Of a stretch of 64,000 bases of DNA, positions 45,460 to 55,689 are shown one piece after another. The notes under the pieces are model-generated. The model saw only the letters and a list, made by a program, of their open reading frames with translations. It searched no databases and had not been told where the DNA came from. The stretch is from NCBI GenBank assembly GCA_024236295.1, contig JACKKT010000006.1:1-64000 (forward strand). The letters run 5' to 3'. This DNA comes from Kordiimonadaceae bacterium. Its GTDB lineage: Bacteria > Pseudomonadota > Alphaproteobacteria > Sphingomonadales > Emcibacteraceae. Position numbers and translations under genes: made by a program. Position 1 is the stretch's first letter. Each line of letters starts with the position of its first letter.

Positions 45460-45888
45460 ATTTTATCCACTTATGATGTGAGCCACGTATAAATTTATAT
45501 CACACTCTATACCCTGTGTGCGTGAAGAGAACAACCATTAAAGCAAATGGTCACATTTATAATTCCTGATTTTGTTTTGAAAGAATGGTCATATTATGGC
45601 AGTACTTTCACGCTTATTTCTGATTTTTGCCTTTGGCACAATAAATTACAGTCATTTATGCATGTAATTGCTTAATTATGTCCAATCATACCGACTCATT
45701 AAAAGCACAACATCTGGTTTTATTTTCTAAGTCAACCACAAAATATACTAAAAAACGCTTTATGATTTATCAGAGGTAAGTTACTATTCCGGTCAGAATC
45801 ATTACATAAAAATGAAACAAATTTAGGGTCAGTTTAGTCAGTATTTTAATCATTTTTTAAAGGAACAGGACAAAAGGCAGGAACAGAA
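45460..45888. other. Intergenic region between NDUFA12 and nrdJ
   Basis: A 429-base AT-rich gap between divergent genes, expected to hold both promoters. I see no strong terminator, tRNA or riboswitch. A weak resemblance to half of an NrdR box (CCACAAAATATACT near 45736) is not enough to call. A 23-codon frame at 45597 is too weak to annotate. Confidence 0.4.
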
Positions 45889-48800
45889 ATGAAGATACAA
45901 AGATTCTATACGAAGTCATCAAAGTCAGCATACGAAAACATCGATTTTCGTAAAGCGGATAGCGAGATTCGCAATCCTGATGGTGAAGTAATCTTTGGTC
46001 TTAAAGGGTTCGAAGTTCCAAATGGCTGGTCACAGGTGGCATCGGATATTATTGCCCAGAAATATTTCCGCAAAGCCGGTGTCCCTGCCCGCTTAAAAGC
46101 GGTCCCGGAAAAAGATGTACCAAAATGGCTTTGGCGACATGAAGCTGATCAGGATGCACTGAATGCCCTGCCCGAAGCGGAAAGATATGGTCCCGAGACA
46201 AGCGCAAAGCAGGTTTTTAACCGCCTTGCCGGAACATGGACATACTGGGGCTGGAAAGGTGGCTATTTTGAAAGTGAAAAAGACGCCCGTTCCTTTTATG
46301 ATGAGCTTTGCTTTATGCTGGCAGCACAAATGTGTGCCCCCAATTCACCGCAATGGTTCAACACTGGACTTCATTGGGCTTACGGCATCGACGGGCCGTC
46401 GCAGGGCCATTATTATGTCGATTATAAAACCAAAAAACTGACAAAATCGAAAAGTGCCTATGAACATCCGCAACCCCATGCCTGTTTCATTCAAGGTGTT
46501 CGTGATGATCTGGTCAGTGACGGCGGCATTATGGATTTATGGACCCGTGAAGCCCGCCTGTTTAAGTATGGGTCAGGCACAGGCAGCAATTTTTCCAATA
46601 TTCGTGGCCTAGGTGAACAACTTTCCGGCGGCGGGTCATCATCAGGCCTGATGAGTTTTCTAAAAATTGGTGATAAAGCGGCCGGCGCCATCAAATCAGG
46701 CGGCACAACCAGACGTGCGGCAAAAATGGTTATCGTCGATATTGACCATCCGGATGTTGAGGAATTCATCAACTGGAAAGTAATTGAAGAACAAAAGGTT
46801 TCCGCCCTTGTTACCGGATCAAAAATCACTGAGAAACATGCAAAAGCCATTATTGCGGCCTGCGATGTCGGGGCGGAAGACGGTTGTGATCCCAAAATAA
46901 ATGAGGATCTTAAAAAAGCTGTTTTGGCGGCACGACGTGACCTAATCCCTGAAAACACCATTCAGCGCGTCATTGGTTTTGCCAAACAGGGATTTACTGA
47001 TATTGATTTTAAGACCTATGACACTGATTGGGATTCAGAAGCCTATTCAACTGTATCAGGACAGAATTCAAACAATACTGTCCGCGTCACAGATGACTTT
47101 ATGAAAGCGGTCGAGAATGGTGATGACTGGAACCTTACACGACGTGTCGACGGAAAAATCCATAAAACAGTTTCCGCCAGAGATCTATGGGAGGATATCG
47201 GTTTAAGTGCCTGGCAGTGTGCTGACCCGGGGTTACAGTTCCATACCACAATCAATGACTGGCACACATGCCCTAATTCTGGGGAAATCAAGGCTTCGAA
47301 CCCCTGTTCCGAATATATGTTCCTGGATGATACCGCCTGCAACCTGGCATCACTTAACCTGATGAAATTTAAAAGTGCTGCAGGTGAATTTGATGTTGAA
47401 AGTTTCGAACATGCCACTCGCATCTGGACAATCGTTCTTGAAATTTCGGTCATGATGGCGCAGTTCCCATCACAGGAAATCGCCCAGCGCAGTTATGATT
47501 TCAGGACACTGGGGCTTGGTTTTGCCAATATTGGTGCATTGATTATGTCCTGCGGTTATTCCTATGACAGTGATAAAGGCCGTGCCCTTTGCGGTTCAAT
47601 AAGTGCGCTTATGACTGGTGTCTGTTATAAAACATCAGCGGAAATGGCATCCGAGCTTGGGGCCTTCCCGAAATATCACGAAAATCGCACACCAATGCTG
47701 CAAGTGATCCATAATCACCGCACAGCCGCATGGGGCAAATCCTACTATCGCGGCCTCCATACAAAACCGGCACCGCTTGATATTGCCAACTGTCCTTATA
47801 AGGATATTGCCATTGCCGCCGGGCGAGCTTGGGATGTTGCCCTGGCCATTGGTGAAAAGCATGGATACCGCAATGCCCAGACAACGGTGATAGCACCAAC
47901 CGGCACTATCGGCCTTGTTATGGATTGTGATACAACCGGAATTGAACCTGACTTTGCGCTGGTAAAATTCAAGAAACTTGCCGGTGGCGGTTATTTCAAA
48001 ATCATCAACCGTATGGTGCCGGAAGCCCTTAAAACGCTTGGCTATACACCAAAGCAGATCGGCGAAATCGCTTCTTACGCTGTTGGTCACGGCAACCTGA
48101 AACGTGCCCCGCATATCAATCATGACAGTCTTAAGGCTAAAGGCTTTGCCACTGCACAAATTGATCAGATCGAAAAGGCCATTGAAAGCGCCTTTGACAT
48201 CACATTTGCCTTTAACCGCTGGACCCTTGGTGATGATTTCTGCACGGAAGTTCTTGGCTTCAGCAAAGAGCAGATAACCAATCCCCAATTTAATATGCTA
48301 AAGGAACTTGGCTTCACCAAAGCGCAGATTGAAGAAGCCAATGAACATTGCACAGGGACATTTACGCTTGAGGGAGCCCCTCACTTAAAAGAGGAACATT
48401 TACCGGTTTTTGACTGTGCCAACCCATGCGGGAAAAAAGGCAAGCGTTTCTTAAACGCCAAAAGCCATATTTATATGATGGCCGCCGCCCAACCGTTTAT
48501 TTCCGGAGCCATTTCAAAAACCATCAATATGGAAGCCAATGCCACCGTCGAAGACTGTAAGGATGCTTATAAGCTATCATGGCGCCTTGGTCTTAAAGCC
48601 AATGCCCTTTACCGCGATGGCTCAAAACTGAGCCAGCCGCTTAATGCAGTTATTCTGGAAGAAGAGGAAATCGAAGCATTGCCACTTCTGGAAAAAACTA
48701 GGGCAGTCACAGAAAAAATTGTTGAACGTGTCATTGAGCACTCCACCACAGCAAAACGCCGTAAACTGCCAACAAGGCGGAAAGGATATACCCAGAAAGC

Positions 48801-49518
48801 CAGCGTAGGCGGGCATAAGGTTTATTTACGTAGCGGTGAATATGATGATGGAACACTGGGAGAAATTTTCATCGATATGCATAAGGAAGGGGCGGCCTTC
48901 AGAAGCCTGATGAATAATTTTGCCATTGCCCTTTCCATTGGTCTTCAGTACGGCGTACCGCTGGATGAATATGTCGATGCTTTTACCTTCACACGCTTTG
49001 AACCATCAGGTCAGGTTACCGGTAATGATGCCATTAAAATGGCAACATCAGTGCTTGATTATATTTTCCGTGAGCTTGCGGTTTCCTATCTTGGCCGCAC
49101 GGACCTTGCCCATGTGGTGCCGGATGATCTGATGCCGGATTCTGTTGGCTCCGGCGGTCAGGAAATAAGCGCTGATGAATTTATCGCCCAGACCGATACC
49201 GCCTTAAACCGCGTTATAGGCTTGACCAGCACCGGATATGTCAGAAAAAGCAATCTTTATGTTTTAAAGCAGGAAAGCATTGAAACGTCAAAAACGACAT
49301 CGCTTGCGGTTACGGAACAGGCAAAAATCGCTGTCGGTGCTGAAGAAATGACCGAAACCACGCTGACGCAGGAAAGCAATCGATCAAGCCTGATCCTTGA
49401 AGCCAAGATGAAAGGGTACGAAGGCGATGGCTGTGGCGAATGTGGAAATTTCACGATGGTTCGTAACGGCACATGCTTAAAATGCGATACATGTGGTTCA
49501 ACAAACGGCTGTTCATAA
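45889..49518 (+). CDS. nrdJ: Adenosylcobalamin-dependent ribonucleotide reductase (class II)
   Basis: A 1209-residue enzyme making deoxyribonucleotides using B12. Key parts are the substrate and cysteine regions CAPNSPQWFNTGLHWAYG, then LFKYGSGTGSNFSNIRG, NPCSEYMFLDDTACNLASLN, APTGTIGLVMDCDTTGIEPD, and a zinc-binding tail CGECGN...CLKCDTCGSTNGCS. Class II works with or without oxygen and needs cobalamin. AAAGGAACAGG precedes the start. It stands alone, with no radical-activating gene. Confidence 0.96.
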   Translation: MKIQRFYTKSSKSAYENIDFRKADSEIRNPDGEVIFGLKGFEVPNGWSQVASDIIAQKYFRKAGVPARLKAVPEKDVPKWLWRHEADQDALNALPEAERYGPETSAKQVFNRLAGTWTYWGWKGGYFESEKDARSFYDELCFMLAAQMCAPNSPQWFNTGLHWAYGIDGPSQGHYYVDYKTKKLTKSKSAYEHPQPHACFIQGVRDDLVSDGGIMDLWTREARLFKYGSGTGSNFSNIRGLGEQLSGGGSSSGLMSFLKIGDKAAGAIKSGGTTRRAAKMVIVDIDHPDVEEFINWKVIEEQKVSALVTGSKITEKHAKAIIAACDVGAEDGCDPKINEDLKKAVLAARRDLIPENTIQRVIGFAKQGFTDIDFKTYDTDWDSEAYSTVSGQNSNNTVRVTDDFMKAVENGDDWNLTRRVDGKIHKTVSARDLWEDIGLSAWQCADPGLQFHTTINDWHTCPNSGEIKASNPCSEYMFLDDTACNLASLNLMKFKSAAGEFDVESFEHATRIWTIVLEISVMMAQFPSQEIAQRSYDFRTLGLGFANIGALIMSCGYSYDSDKGRALCGSISALMTGVCYKTSAEMASELGAFPKYHENRTPMLQVIHNHRTAAWGKSYYRGLHTKPAPLDIANCPYKDIAIAAGRAWDVALAIGEKHGYRNAQTTVIAPTGTIGLVMDCDTTGIEPDFALVKFKKLAGGGYFKIINRMVPEALKTLGYTPKQIGEIASYAVGHGNLKRAPHINHDSLKAKGFATAQIDQIEKAIESAFDITFAFNRWTLGDDFCTEVLGFSKEQITNPQFNMLKELGFTKAQIEEANEHCTGTFTLEGAPHLKEEHLPVFDCANPCGKKGKRFLNAKSHIYMMAAAQPFISGAISKTINMEANATVEDCKDAYKLSWRLGLKANALYRDGSKLSQPLNAVILEEEEIEALPLLEKTRAVTEKIVERVIEHSTTAKRRKLPTRRKGYTQKASVGGHKVYLRSGEYDDGTLGEIFIDMHKEGAAFRSLMNNFAIALSIGLQYGVPLDEYVDAFTFTRFEPSGQVTGNDAIKMATSVLDYIFRELAVSYLGRTDLAHVVPDDLMPDSVGSGGQEISADEFIAQTDTALNRVIGLTSTGYVRKSNLYVLKQESIETSKTTSLAVTEQAKIAVGAEEMTETTLTQESNRSSLILEAKMKGYEGDGCGECGNFTMVRNGTCLKCDTCGSTNGCS

Positions 49519-49653
49519 TCTGAAACTGATTAATCTAATAATTTAAATGTAAATTTTACCAAATATTTACCTGAATGGCGCAGTTTATATTTCTTGGAGA
49601 TTCATCAGGAATCTGCCTGGTACTGAAAGAATATTAATCAAGGTTCATTTTTT

Positions 49654-51450
49654 ATGGCTGGCAAGTCAGGCGCATCACCGTTTTTGTTTTTAAATCAAAA
49701 GCCTACTTTAACATCAAGGTCAAAATCCTACGATGTATCAAGCCCGATAAACGACGGAATTGCCATTATCAATGTTGAAGGCGAAGACAGCTTCAGGCTT
49801 ATTTCCGCCAATGAAGTCTTTCTTCAGGCACTTCCCAGCGAAGGCCAAAACCCGATCGGCAAATATATCAATATGCTGATCTGGGGCGATAATGTGGATG
49901 ATAACAAACTTCAGTCGCATCTTGAAAAAACGCTCGTTGAAAAAAAACCACTCGCCTATATCTGGCAGTTGTCAATAGGTGGTGAAAAGAAAAACCTGCT
50001 TTGTAAAATAATCCCGCTTCGCACCAAAGAAGGCGATATAGCGCAGATAACGATTTCCACTTCAGATTTTGATGATAATGAAAATCTTGAAATCGAAGTA
50101 AGCCGCTATAATTATTATGATGAACTTACGGGCCTTCCAAACCGGTTTAAATTTTATGAAGAGCTTGAAAAATTACTTTTCGAAATAAATTCAACCCGGG
50201 ACGGATTTTTTGATCGAAAAAGCATTGAAGGAGCCGTTCTTTTCGTAAATGTCAGAAAGCTTCAGCGCATTAACGAAAGCTATGGATATGAAAAAGGCGA
50301 CGATGCCCTTCAGGCAGTGGCAAACATACTACAGGAAACCATTCAGGAACATTCAATCCTGGCCCGTTTTGCCGATGATCAGTTCGTCATTTTCCTGTCT
50401 GGAAGATATTTTGAAAATGTAAAACGCGAAGCCGAAACGCTGGCAAAGTCAATTCATCATAATTTTTCCACCCGCACGACAGTATCCAAAAATGATCCGC
50501 GAATTTCTGTTTCTGTTGGTATCGCAACCGGACTGGTTAACGCAAAAACAATAGAACAGCTTATCCAGCACGCCCATCTTGCTATGAAGCGGAATAAAAA
50601 TATCAGTGCCAATCAAACCGTCATTTTTAATCCGGACCTAAAAACGCAGGCGGCCACAAAACTACGCCTTGAAACAGAATTTCGAGAGGCACTGGTCGCT
50701 GATGCTCTGGAACTTAATTACCAGCCTGTTATAAATCTTCAAAATGGCCTGATCAGCGGTTTTGAAGCCCTCGCCCGTTGGAATAATTCCGAGCGGGGCA
50801 GCATTTCACCACTTGAATTTATTGCTCTAGCCGAAGAAGCCGGACTTATTATCCCGCTTGGTGAATGGGCGCTGACCACTGCCTGTAAGGACTTAAAATC
50901 GTGGATTGATGATAATCTGCTGGCGTCATCATTATTTATGGCGGTAAATGTTTCAAGTTCCCATATCATAGCCGGTAATATTGTTGCCCTGACCCGTGAT
51001 GCTCTTGCCAAAAGCGGGCTGGATGGAAGCAATCTAAAACTGGAACTAACTGAATCGACCATTATGGAAAATTCGGATATTGCCCGGAATATTCTGCTTG
51101 ATCTGAAAACCTATGGCCTTTCCCTTGCCGTGGATGATTTTGGCACCGGATATTCTTCTTTATCCTATTTAAGCCGCATTCCTGCCGACACAATTAAAAT
51201 TGACCGCAGCTTTACCGGTATGCTTGACAGCAATCAGGAAGGGAACAATATCATTAAAGTGATCATTGATCTCGCCAAATCCCTTGGCATGACCATTATT
51301 GCCGAAGGAATTGAAACAAAAGCACAAATGCAGAAGCTTAAGGAACTTGGTTGCCATTATGGACAGGGGTTTCTCTTTTCCAAAGCCATGAGTGCCGATA
51401 AAATCCCTGACCTCATCAATGATCAGCCCTTCAAGAAAATGATAAAATAA
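49654..51450 (+). CDS. GGDEF/EAL protein with degenerate GGDEF and intact EAL
   Basis: A 598-residue protein: an N-terminal PAS-like part (about 25-140), a GGDEF domain (about 145-330) and an EAL domain (about 340-590). GGDEF starts with YYDELTGLPNRFKFYEEL but its active loop reads RFADDQFVIFL, so cyclase activity is probably lost. The EAL domain keeps SGFEALARWNN, VDDFGTGYSSLSYLSR, IKIDRSFTGML and IIAEGIET, suggesting c-di-GMP phosphodiesterase activity. No membrane segment is seen. It follows nrdJ by 135 bases. Confidence 0.92.
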   Translation: MAGKSGASPFLFLNQKPTLTSRSKSYDVSSPINDGIAIINVEGEDSFRLISANEVFLQALPSEGQNPIGKYINMLIWGDNVDDNKLQSHLEKTLVEKKPLAYIWQLSIGGEKKNLLCKIIPLRTKEGDIAQITISTSDFDDNENLEIEVSRYNYYDELTGLPNRFKFYEELEKLLFEINSTRDGFFDRKSIEGAVLFVNVRKLQRINESYGYEKGDDALQAVANILQETIQEHSILARFADDQFVIFLSGRYFENVKREAETLAKSIHHNFSTRTTVSKNDPRISVSVGIATGLVNAKTIEQLIQHAHLAMKRNKNISANQTVIFNPDLKTQAATKLRLETEFREALVADALELNYQPVINLQNGLISGFEALARWNNSERGSISPLEFIALAEEAGLIIPLGEWALTTACKDLKSWIDDNLLASSLFMAVNVSSSHIIAGNIVALTRDALAKSGLDGSNLKLELTESTIMENSDIARNILLDLKTYGLSLAVDDFGTGYSSLSYLSRIPADTIKIDRSFTGMLDSNQEGNNIIKVIIDLAKSLGMTIIAEGIETKAQMQKLKELGCHYGQGFLFSKAMSADKIPDLINDQPFKKMIK

Positions 51451-51513
51451 TCACTCGAAATTTTCTGCCCAATTAGGCATAATCGGATTAAAATTTAACA
51501 TAGCGGGGTATTT

Positions 51514-51894
51514 ATGAATAAATTATCTGATCGCCAGCCTACTATCCGAACCTTGCCTAGGCACAGCAACATAAATTCAAACGGACACATTTTCGGTGGC
51601 TGGATATTATCACAAATGGATAGCGCCGCCGGTGTCGAAGCCATCCGCTTTGTCGGTGGCCCGGTGGCGACCGTTGCCATCGAAGCCATGAAATTCCATG
51701 CGCCCGTTAATCTCGGGGATTGGTTGAGCGTCTATACTGACATCACAAAAGTCGGCAGAACGTCATTGACCATCCATATTGAGGTGATGGTGCTCAGACG
51801 CAATGAGGATAAGGAAATCATGGTCACCGAAGGCGACTTTATATTTGTCGCCCTCGATGATAATCACCGCCCGAAAGAAATCAAAAAATCCTAA
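51514..51894 (+). CDS. YciA-type acyl-CoA thioesterase
   Basis: A 126-residue hotdog-fold protein. It contains RTLPRHSNINSNGHIFGGWI followed by LSQMDSAAGVEA, the catalytic segment, and FHAPVNLGDWLSVYTDITKVGRTS. YciA-type enzymes hydrolyse acyl-CoA esters in the cytosol. Its stop overlaps the end of the convergent alkaline phosphatase gene by four bases. Confidence 0.92.
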   Translation: MNKLSDRQPTIRTLPRHSNINSNGHIFGGWILSQMDSAAGVEAIRFVGGPVATVAIEAMKFHAPVNLGDWLSVYTDITKVGRTSLTIHIEVMVLRRNEDKEIMVTEGDFIFVALDDNHRPKEIKKS

Positions 51895-53195
51895 TTGAAC
51901 AGGAATTTTTTCATTTCGCCATAAATTTTGGTTTGCTGGATAATGCCCATCAGCTCTTCCGGTTTCTTAAGCCCGTATGTATAGATCGGCACATTGACCC
52001 CGGCATGTGACTGATCATTGATATTGTTGGTGCCATAATAAGCGCCAAGCTCATTACCGCCTTTGGTCAACAGCAGCTGATAAAGGCCCGGAATATGATC
52101 CCGGCGAAGCGGACCGAAATAGGCCTCCGGCTTATAAATGATCTGTGTCGCCTGTGCATGATCTGCGGTGACAATAACGGCTGTATTGCCTTCTTTCTTG
52201 GCAAATTCAACAGCCATTTTGACCGTACGGTCAAAGGCAAGCATTTCACTGATGGTGCCGCACGGGCGGGCCACGTGGGCCTGCTTGTCAATGGACGCGC
52301 CCTCAATCATTACGAAAAATCCCTTATCCTTATTTTTAAGGGTATCAAGGGCATATTTTGCCATTTCCTCCAATCTTGGAATTCCTTCATATTTGGGGTT
52401 GGCCTCGCAGGCCGCTGGCTCAGGGAAGATCACAACACGGTCCTCATCAACTTCAATAAAATCAGCGCCCTTCCCGCCAGGGCCGACCCACTCAACCGGC
52501 ATATGGCCGTTTGAAAAGACACCGAAAACTTTTTTTCCCGGCTCAAGGGCCAAAAGCTCATCCCGTTTGGTAATAACGGTATATCCTTCCGCCTCTGCCT
52601 TTTCCTTTACCGTGCGACCCCCTGCCTCTTTCGCCGGAAGAAGGTTATATCCACCACCCAGCATGACATCAACATTATGGTCAAGCATCTGTTCCACAAT
52701 TGGCGTATCGTTAAAATTGGCGCATGCTTTTGAACTGGACATAAAACAATACCTGTCCTGGGCATGAGCAGCAAAAGCCGCCGGTGTGGCATCGGTAATA
52801 ATCGCCGTTGTTACAAGCCCGGTTTTAAAGCCTTTTTCCTGCGCTTCCTCCAGGATTGTTTTATAGGGGGAGCCATCAAAAGCGCTGACCGCAATCCGCC
52901 CCTGACTGGTGCGGTTTCCGGTGGAAATGGTGGTACCGCCACTGGCGCTTTCCCCGGTAAACTGAATTTTGGTCGGGTCCTCAATCATCAGCTGCTTGAC
53001 GATGACCGAGCCACGGTTTTTCATTTCATCAACATAAAGCCCCGCCTCCCCGTCAAATTCATAATCACGGGCCAGGGCAATTTCGGATTCCCCCATCCCA
53101 TCGCCAATCAGCAGGATAATATTTTTTGGTTTTGCGTGCGCAGCAGACGTCAGGACAGCAACAGACACTGTCAGCAGGGCAATAAGTCGTTTCAT
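51891..53195 (-). CDS. Alkaline phosphatase, exported
   Basis: A 434-residue protein with a signal peptide (MKRLIALLTVSVAVLTSAAHA). Metal-ligand and nucleophile regions are NIILLIGDGMGESEIALAR, then FTGESASGGTTISTGN (serine nucleophile), VMIEGASIDKQAHVARP, VIVTADHAQATQ and QSHAGVNVPIYTYG. It releases phosphate from monoesters in the periplasm. The nucleophile context GESASGG differs from the usual DSAAS. The ribosome-binding site is embedded in a 14-base tandem repeat. Confidence 0.93.
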   Translation of the reverse strand: MKRLIALLTVSVAVLTSAAHAKPKNIILLIGDGMGESEIALARDYEFDGEAGLYVDEMKNRGSVIVKQLMIEDPTKIQFTGESASGGTTISTGNRTSQGRIAVSAFDGSPYKTILEEAQEKGFKTGLVTTAIITDATPAAFAAHAQDRYCFMSSSKACANFNDTPIVEQMLDHNVDVMLGGGYNLLPAKEAGGRTVKEKAEAEGYTVITKRDELLALEPGKKVFGVFSNGHMPVEWVGPGGKGADFIEVDEDRVVIFPEPAACEANPKYEGIPRLEEMAKYALDTLKNKDKGFFVMIEGASIDKQAHVARPCGTISEMLAFDRTVKMAVEFAKKEGNTAVIVTADHAQATQIIYKPEAYFGPLRRDHIPGLYQLLLTKGGNELGAYYGTNNINDQSHAGVNVPIYTYGLKKPEELMGIIQQTKIYGEMKKFLFN

Positions 53196-53197
53196 TT

Positions 53198-53239
53198 TTT
53201 TTCCTTTATTTTTTTTCCTTTATTTCTTTGCCTTTATTT
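53198..53239 (-). repeat. Triplicated Shine-Dalgarno unit before alkaline phosphatase
   Basis: Reading the reverse strand toward the start, the 14-base unit AAATAAAGGMAAAR occurs three times in a row, the last copy ending at the ATG. Two copies are identical. Each contains AAAGG, so the gene has stacked potential ribosome-binding sites. Confidence 0.75.
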
Positions 53240-53387
53240 AAAGCAAGTTTGCGGCAATTTAACAAGAGGAAATGAAACAATTGTGACAGGTTGGAAAACC
53301 AGACCCATTAGGAGAACATGAAATAGGATATAGTCAAAGGGAACTTATATTTTGGAAGTGACAGGGTACGCTTTGATAGGGGATTTT

Positions 53388-53419
53388 GAATGTCCACTTC
53401 CGACCCAAAGCGGACGTTC
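53388..53419. repeat. Imperfect palindrome, copy 1 of CGACCCAAAGCGGACG repeat
   Basis: GAATGTCCACTT (53388-53399) and AAAGCGGACGTTC (53407-53419) form a near-palindrome around CCGACCC. The 16-base core CGACCCAAAGCGGACG recurs as partial copies at 55877 and, inverted, at 56774. It lies in the 357-base gap between phoA and fkbM, which otherwise holds no gene. Confidence 0.6.
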
Positions 53420-53552
53420 AACCAAACATGCCAGATGCTCCTCATGAATTATAAAAATAACCACTTTACTTCAAACGGCACTAACGATTTTAGGATAAAC
53501 ACTGATACTTGCCTGTTAAATTTAAATGTCCTCTAACATCTTAAAGCCGGCG

Positions 53553-54386
53553 TCAGTATGCAATATAGTTAGTTCCTATTATGGAGCTTTTATTATCGAG
53601 AATGAACTTGTTTATTTTTATTTCATTTCCGCTATGATCCAAAAGAAATATATCATACCCCAAATCCGTCAAGAAAGCATAAATGGCATCAGCATTAGCT
53701 TGATTATTCTTTGCGGCCTCAGATGACAAACTAATGTATTCACCTATCCAATAATAATTAGGCAACACTTCAAATATTATTGTTGGTTTCATGGCCTTTA
53801 AAGTATCTTTCAAACCCCTAAGAACTCTAATTTCTGCTCCCTCGACGTCGATTTTAATTGTGCTAATCTGATCAATATTCAACTCTTTAATAAGCTCATC
53901 ACCAATTCGCGTCTGCACATAAGTAAACATAGTGTCCACCCCTTTTGCACGTCGGCCTTCATTAGAGTCATCAAAGCTCGCCATGTCATCGAATTGATGT
54001 CGAAAAAAGAGCTTCATAGTGCCATTCTTATCTGAGAGTGCAATTGGGATAATAGATGCATTATGTAAATTATTTAAACGCAAGAACTCTTGAACATGAA
54101 AGCAACATCCAATTAATGGTTCAATGCCAAGATAACGTTGATCTCGATTTATTTCTAACACCTTGAGCAAAGTTTGACCTACATTTACGCCTATATCTAG
54201 AAACGTACCGTCGTTATTCTCTATTTGCTTTCTAATTATTTTCAACATATATGGTTCATGTTTGTCATCCCAATCCAATCTACTTGCATAATAACCCCGC
54301 ATTTTGAATTTCTGACTACCTGTATTTATTTTTTTTCCTAAATGAAAACTAAACCGCCTCAAATGAGCTCTTATTTTATTCAACAA
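53553..54386 (-). CDS. FkbM-family methyltransferase
   Basis: A 277-residue SAM-dependent methyltransferase. The motif GTFLDIGVNVGQTLLKVLEI binds SAM and ISTIKIDVEGAEIRVLRGLK is the FkbM signature near residue 175. A basic N-terminus precedes. FkbM proteins O-methylate sugars or polyketides in surface polysaccharide or natural-product loci. AT-rich composition and the glycosyltransferase beyond it suggest an acquired polysaccharide patch. Confidence 0.85.
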   Translation of the reverse strand: MLNKIRAHLRRFSFHLGKKINTGSQKFKMRGYYASRLDWDDKHEPYMLKIIRKQIENNDGTFLDIGVNVGQTLLKVLEINRDQRYLGIEPLIGCCFHVQEFLRLNNLHNASIIPIALSDKNGTMKLFFRHQFDDMASFDDSNEGRRAKGVDTMFTYVQTRIGDELIKELNIDQISTIKIDVEGAEIRVLRGLKDTLKAMKPTIIFEVLPNYYWIGEYISLSSEAAKNNQANADAIYAFLTDLGYDIFLLDHSGNEIKINKFILDNKSSIIGTNYIAY

Positions 54387-54645
54387 TTTTCTCTCCCCCT
54401 GTATAAAACGTATTTAGTAATACTATAAAAAAAATTCAGTTTTTTACAATTTTTACTTCCTAAGGAATTTTGTTGCCCAATGTTCACCCTCAGTATCGTA
54501 GATTGTGCTCTAAACTTTAACTTAAGACACTCTATAATTAGTAAATTAAAAAAATTTAATTACGGTTTTGTTCCATTATGATATATTTCGTGTTTATATT
54601 AAAATTAAAAACCAATGAGGATCAGTAAAAAATCAGGGGGGGCAA

Positions 54646-55689
54646 GTGTATTATAGATTTTTACCAGTTTATAATGTCTTGAGGGAGCTTTTCCTCCCAT
54701 CAAAAACATTGGATAAATTTTGCATCAGAAAAGAGATTGTTTGCGAGGCTTCTCAAGAATATATGCCTGGTATCTCGATGGAAGATCATTACCGCAGTTT
54801 GGTCACGCAAGTCGTAAAAGGCACTACTCCTGAACAGCAATGGCGAAGAGCCGAAAAAAGGATGGTTGTTCATGAAGCTACAGTAAAGTTTAAATTTAAG
54901 AACGTGTTAGCTACACCTACCGGCTTTTTTTCTCTTGATGGGCAACATATTATCGGTAAAAGACACTTGATAAATCCGATATTTTCAAAAACTATACCCA
55001 TAATTGATAAAGGGTTCTTCGCATCCAGTTTTGTTACAAATACATATTTCGGTCATTGGTTGATTGATGGGATTGCAACATCGTTGTTAAAGGAAAAAGA
55101 TGAAGAACTATATCTTTGGGCCCCACCCAGTTGGGGCCACACAACGGCATACTTAGATATCTTTGGGATCGAAACTATAAAACATGACTATGTTTTCTTC
55201 AAAAACATGACGTTTTGTTTAGACAGAGGAATGAATACTAACCGGAGGGCTCGCATAAGAAAACTCAAATCAGTTATTTCTTCCAAATCGAGCAGTCAAA
55301 AAGGTAAGAAAGTATACGTCAGGCGTGGACAGACCGGCATATCAAGAGTAATAAATAATGAAGATGCGTTAAATGATCAATTAAAGAAGATGGGCTTTCT
55401 AATAATTGACGTAAACGCGCCAGCCGAAGAAATAATAAATGCCTGCAGCGGAGCGGAGCTGACACTTTCCATAGAAGGGAGCAATTTTGCTCATTTATTA
55501 CTGGGTGCTACCACGGGAGCAACTCACATTGTTATAAACCCTGCCGCTCAGTTCAATAATCTACTGGCTGATTATATGATTGCATTAGGCGACACTATGC
55601 ATACTGTTGTTGCTGAAAGTGAGGGTGCTGGATATCGTGTCGATATTCCTCGTTTAACTAAACTAATTGAAAATATTTTACGTAATTAA
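54646..55689 (+). CDS. Glycosyltransferase family 61 (DUF563) protein
   Basis: A 347-residue protein with a GT61 pattern: FVTNTYFGHWLIDGIATSLL in the first half, then KKVYVRRGQTGISRVINNED, and LTLSIEGSNFAHLLLGATTGATHIVIN near the end. GT61 enzymes transfer xylose, GlcNAc or related sugars. The start is GTG at 54646 preceded by GGGGGG, since no upstream ATG fits. Low GC and its neighbours suggest horizontal transfer. It diverges from fkbM across 259 AT-rich bases with no other feature. Confidence 0.82.
   Translation: MYYRFLPVYNVLRELFLPSKTLDKFCIRKEIVCEASQEYMPGISMEDHYRSLVTQVVKGTTPEQQWRRAEKRMVVHEATVKFKFKNVLATPTGFFSLDGQHIIGKRHLINPIFSKTIPIIDKGFFASSFVTNTYFGHWLIDGIATSLLKEKDEELYLWAPPSWGHTTAYLDIFGIETIKHDYVFFKNMTFCLDRGMNTNRRARIRKLKSVISSKSSSQKGKKVYVRRGQTGISRVINNEDALNDQLKKMGFLIIDVNAPAEEIINACSGAELTLSIEGSNFAHLLLGATTGATHIVINPAAQFNNLLADYMIALGDTMHTVVAESEGAGYRVDIPRLTKLIENILRN

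Noticed and set aside
45460..45888. Cobalamin riboswitch or NrdR box before nrdJ
   Set aside because: No B12-box segment is visible, and the single weak CACAAAATATAC match near 45736 is not paired.
53198..53239. Short CRISPR-like array
   Set aside because: The units are contiguous without spacers, only 14 bases long and purine-rich. They are a tandem repeat around a ribosome site.
52764..53321. 185-codon + strand frame over the start of alkaline phosphatase
   Set aside because: It is antisense to a well-conserved phosphatase and crosses its repeat-rich leader. No family pattern.
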